Shown: piece after piece, positions 61,515-64,000 of the stretch
Numbering within the stretch: position 1 is the first letter of the stretch
How the letters are laid out: the number at the start of each line of letters is the position of its first letter
DNA from: Clostridium sp. 26_22
Lineage (GTDB): Bacteria > Bacillota > Clostridia > TANB77 > CAG-508
DNA length: 64,000 bases
Assembly (NCBI GenBank): GCA_001916005.1
Contig: MNRP01000055.1
Location: 1-64,000, forward strand
Direction of reading: 5' to 3'
Notes under the pieces: model-generated
Told to the model about the DNA's origin: nothing
Seen by the model: the letters and a program-made list of their open reading frames with translations, nothing else
Databases searched by the model: none
Made by a program: the position numbers and the translations under genes

Positions 61515-61757
61515 ATTAAAAAGCAAAGTATATATATTAAAACAAAACAGAGAAAATATCCTAGGCTGAAAGATATTTAAAAAATATATAGAAATTTCAC
61601 TTTTTAGGACTTCTTTTGAACGTAAATAAAACAAAGTAGAAAGAAGCGGTTGAACCGTTAAAACTATAATGAGGTTAGTTAAAAATAAAAAACTAATAAA
61701 TTTAGGTGGTACCACGGAAATCCATTTCGTCCTATAACAGGGAGAAATGGATTTTTT
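61515..61757 (+). promoter_or_regulatory. T-box leader (tRNA-Phe-sensing) of pheST
   Basis: The conserved T-box core AGGTGGTACCACGG lies at 61704-61717. It is followed by a terminator whose arms are AAATCCATTTC and GAAATGGATTT with T6, ending at 61756. Stem I lies upstream with a UUC triplet near 61596 in the expected specifier region, which would read Phe. Uncharged tRNA-Phe is expected to favour antitermination and so expression of pheS and pheT. Confidence 0.92.
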
Positions 61758-61799
61758 ATTGACCAAATTAGTAGATGAATGAATTGAAAGGAGAGAAAA

Positions 61800-62849
61800 A
61801 TGAAAGAGCAAATCGAAAGTATCAAACAAACAGCTATTGAAGAAATAGCAAAAGCAGAAGACTTACAAACGTTAGAAAATGCAAGAGTAAAATACCTAGG
61901 AAAAAAAGGTGAATTAACAGCAGTATTAAGAGGAATGGGAGGACTAAGCCCAGAAGAAAGACCAGTAATAGGTGGACTAGTAAATGAAGCAAAAGGAAGC
62001 TTAGAAAAATTAATAGAAGAAAAAGAAGAAAAATTCAAAATTGAAGAATTAAACAAAAAACTAGAAGCAGAAAAAATAGACATCACATTACCAAGTACAA
62101 AAATGAAAAGAGGAAGCCTACACCCAGTAAGTAGAATAATAGAAGACATAGAAGATTTATTTGTATCAATGGGTTATGATGTAGTAACAGGACCAGAACT
62201 AGAAAATGATGAATATTGTTTTGAAAGATTAAACCTTCCAAAAGGACATCCAGCAAGAGATATGCAAGACAGTTTCTATATAACAGATGAATACTTATTA
62301 AGAACACAAACATCAGCAGTTCAAGCAAGAACAATGATGGCAAATACAGAAAAAACACCAATAAGAATGATTACAGCAGGAAAAACATATAGAAGAGAAG
62401 ATGATGCAACACACTCACATCAATTTAACCAAATAGAGGGATTAGTAATAGATAAAAAAGAAAGAAATGTATCATTAGCAGACTTAAAAGGAACACTAGA
62501 AGTATTTGTTAGAAAAATAATAGGAGCAAACTTAGACTTAAGATTTAGACCAAGTTACTTCCCATTTACAGAACCATCATATGAGGTTGATGTAACATGC
62601 TTCAAATGCGGAGGAAAAGGATGTAATCTATGTAAACAAACAGGATGGATTGAAGTATTAGGAGCAGGAATAGTTCATCCAAATGTTTTAAAAATGAATG
62701 GGTACGACCCAGAAAAATTTGGAGGATTTGCATTTGGAACAGGTATAGATAGACTTGCAATGTTTAGATATGGAATAACAGACATGAGATATCTATACAC
62801 AAATGATGTAAGATTTTTAAGCCAATTTGATAGAAAAGATGAAGAGTAA
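61800..62849 (+). CDS. pheS: Phenylalanyl-tRNA synthetase alpha subunit
   Basis: Class II catalytic subunit of the alpha2-beta2 enzyme, 349 residues. A coiled-coil N-terminus is followed by HPVSRIIEDIEDLFVSMGYDV, QTSAVQARTM, the motif 2 RRE region YRREDDATHSHQFNQIEG, and motif 3 FAFGTGIDRLAMFRYGI. AAGGAGAG lies 7 nt before ATG. It is under T-box control. Confidence 0.98.
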   Translation: MKEQIESIKQTAIEEIAKAEDLQTLENARVKYLGKKGELTAVLRGMGGLSPEERPVIGGLVNEAKGSLEKLIEEKEEKFKIEELNKKLEAEKIDITLPSTKMKRGSLHPVSRIIEDIEDLFVSMGYDVVTGPELENDEYCFERLNLPKGHPARDMQDSFYITDEYLLRTQTSAVQARTMMANTEKTPIRMITAGKTYRREDDATHSHQFNQIEGLVIDKKERNVSLADLKGTLEVFVRKIIGANLDLRFRPSYFPFTEPSYEVDVTCFKCGGKGCNLCKQTGWIEVLGAGIVHPNVLKMNGYDPEKFGGFAFGTGIDRLAMFRYGITDMRYLYTNDVRFLSQFDRKDEE

Positions 62850-62932
62850 TAATAAAGATTTGGCAGACAAAAATTTTTGAAAAATTTTTGAATGACGATG
62901 AACGAACGAAGTGAGCGAAAGGATGAAGAATA

Positions 62933-64000
62933 ATGAATTTAAGTTTGAATTTTGTAAAAGATTATATGGATTTAGATAATGAATTAACAGTAAAAGACAT
63001 AGCAGAAGCTATGACAAAAGCTGGAAACGAATACGACTCAGCAGAAAAATTAATAAATGCAACAAAATTAGTAATAGGAGAAATAAAAGAATGTGAAATG
63101 CACCCAGATTCAGATCATTTACACCTATGCAAAGTAGATATTGGAAGTGAAATATTAAATATAGTATGTGGTGCACCAAATGCTAGAAATGGAATAAAAG
63201 TTATTGTAGCACAAGTTGGAGCAGAACTTCCAGGAGACTTCAAAATCAAAAAAGGAATGATAAGGGGTCAAGAATCAAATGGTATGTTATGTGCTTTATA
63301 TGAAATAGGAATAGATAAAAAATTCTTATCAGAAGAAGACAAAAATGGAATACACGAATTACCAGCAGATGCTCCAGTAGGAGGAGACCCAATACAATAT
63401 ATGGGATTAGATGATGGAGTTATAGATTTTGAATTAACAGCAAATAGAGGAGATTTATTAAGCATTTTAGGAATGGCTTATGAATTAGGAGCAATATATG
63501 ACAAAAAAGTAAAACCAGTTGAATATGGTTATAAAGAAAATGGAGAAGATGTAAACAAAGAATTCTCAGTACAAGTAAATACAGAAAATTGCAAACTATT
63601 CTTAGCTAAAAAAGCAAAAAATGTAACAATAAAAGAAAGTCCAGAATTTATAAAAAATAGATTAATAGCTTGTGGAATAAGACCAATAAACAATGTTGTA
63701 GACATAAGTAACTATGTAATGTTAGAATTAGGTCAACCATTACACTTCTATGATGCAGATAATTTAGGTAACAAAATAGTTGTTAGAATGGCAGAAAATG
63801 GAGAAAAATTAACAACACTAGATAATACAGAAAGAACATTATCAAATGAAGATATAGTAATAACAGATGGAACAAAAGCTATAGGTTTAGCAGGTGTTAT
63901 GGGTGGATTAGACACAGAAGTTGAAGAAACAACTAAAAATGTAATAATAGAATCAGCAATATTTGATTCAGTAAAAGTAAGAAAAACATCAAATAAAATA
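62933..64000 (+). CDS. pheT: Phenylalanyl-tRNA synthetase beta subunit (3' end outside window)
   Basis: The ORF runs open to the window edge (356 codons seen of ~790 usual). The N-terminal EMAP/tRNA-binding domain (IGEIKECEMHPDSDHLHLCKVDIG) and B3/4 editing domain (IACGIRPINNVVDISNYVMLELGQPLHFYDAD) are visible, with the B5 domain expected next. SD AAAGGATG lies about 10 nt before ATG. The 83-nt gap to pheS includes a purine-rich CGAACGAAGTGAGCGAA stretch. Confidence 0.96.
   Translation, partial: MNLSLNFVKDYMDLDNELTVKDIAEAMTKAGNEYDSAEKLINATKLVIGEIKECEMHPDSDHLHLCKVDIGSEILNIVCGAPNARNGIKVIVAQVGAELPGDFKIKKGMIRGQESNGMLCALYEIGIDKKFLSEEDKNGIHELPADAPVGGDPIQYMGLDDGVIDFELTANRGDLLSILGMAYELGAIYDKKVKPVEYGYKENGEDVNKEFSVQVNTENCKLFLAKKAKNVTIKESPEFIKNRLIACGIRPINNVVDISNYVMLELGQPLHFYDADNLGNKIVVRMAENGEKLTTLDNTERTLSNEDIVITDGTKAIGLAGVMGGLDTEVEETTKNVIIESAIFDSVKVRKTSNKI

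Noticed and set aside
62850..62932. CGAACGAAGTGAGCGAA stretch between pheS and pheT as a regulatory element
   Set aside because: Such short purine-rich repeats are common in Firmicutes spacers, and no stable hairpin or second copy was seen here.

Overview
The window is a stretch of chromosome from a very AT-rich (roughly 28-30% GC by eye), anaerobic, endospore-forming Gram-positive bacterium. It is most likely an uncultured gut-type member of the Clostridia or a nearby Firmicutes lineage. Sporulation genes support this (ytfJ, spoIIAA-spoIIAB-sigF, spoIID, spoIIQ, spoVS, spoVM, a sigmaE/K-like factor), as do oxygen-sensitive class III ribonucleotide reductase (nrdD-nrdG), FeoB, a T-box in front of pheST, MurT/GatD amidation of peptidoglycan, and SD-led genes that strongly prefer A/T-ending codons. 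The taxon itself is inference.

Layout. 1-600: 3' end of a C-type-lectin-like gene whose tail looks like a diversity-generating-retroelement (DGR) variable region. 0.8-3.6 kb: nrdDG. 3.6-5.8 kb (minus strand): murT-gatD. 5.9-10.8 kb: metG, a polysaccharide deacetylase and a large unknown coiled-coil protein, then tRNA-Leu(CAA). 11-12.3 kb: two small orphan genes. 12.3-17.1 kb: feoB, a sigma factor, a family-5 solute-binding protein. 17.2-24.4 kb: recA-recX-scpA-DUF2953-ytfJ, then spoIIAA-spoIIAB-sigF-spoIID-spoIIQ. 24.6-29.5 kb: rny-ymdB-spoVS, a dUTPase, carD, tRNA-Leu(UAA). 29.5-31.7 kb: a compact type I toxin-antitoxin-like locus and decayed genes. 31.7-38.4 kb: nth, spoVM, rpmB, tig-clpP-clpX and small or unknown genes, then tmRNA (ssrA). 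38.9-45.4 kb: an ORF6N gene, a FemAB transferase, alanine racemase, DUF1189, ftsH. 45.5-49 kb: two small orphan genes, half of a transketolase, an (AC)n-repeat leader ORF and a pilin-like surface protein with a second DGR-like variable tail. 49.1-64 kb: rplU-rpmA, an Rpn-family nuclease, rsmD, ftsK, a coiled-coil protein, an MBL-fold RNase, a GH15 enzyme, gap, and T-box-pheS-pheT (cut by the window end).

Points for a second look. (1) sigF reads as one gene only if two extra C bases are skipped; each extra C makes an in-frame CGG codon. (2) A pAD1-par/Fst-like locus at 29.7-30.05 kb has a toxin ORF, a convergent ~65-nt antisense RNA, matching direct repeats and terminator loops that are perfectly complementary. 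(3) An (AC)18 microsatellite sits inside a small SD-led ORF that ends across a hairpin just ahead of the DGR-like pilin gene; it is a candidate phase switch for a hypervariable surface protein. (4) A 79-bp sequence ending at the start codon is identical upstream of gatD and ftsK, 48 kb apart. (5) Two candidate DGR target genes occur with no reverse transcriptase in the window.
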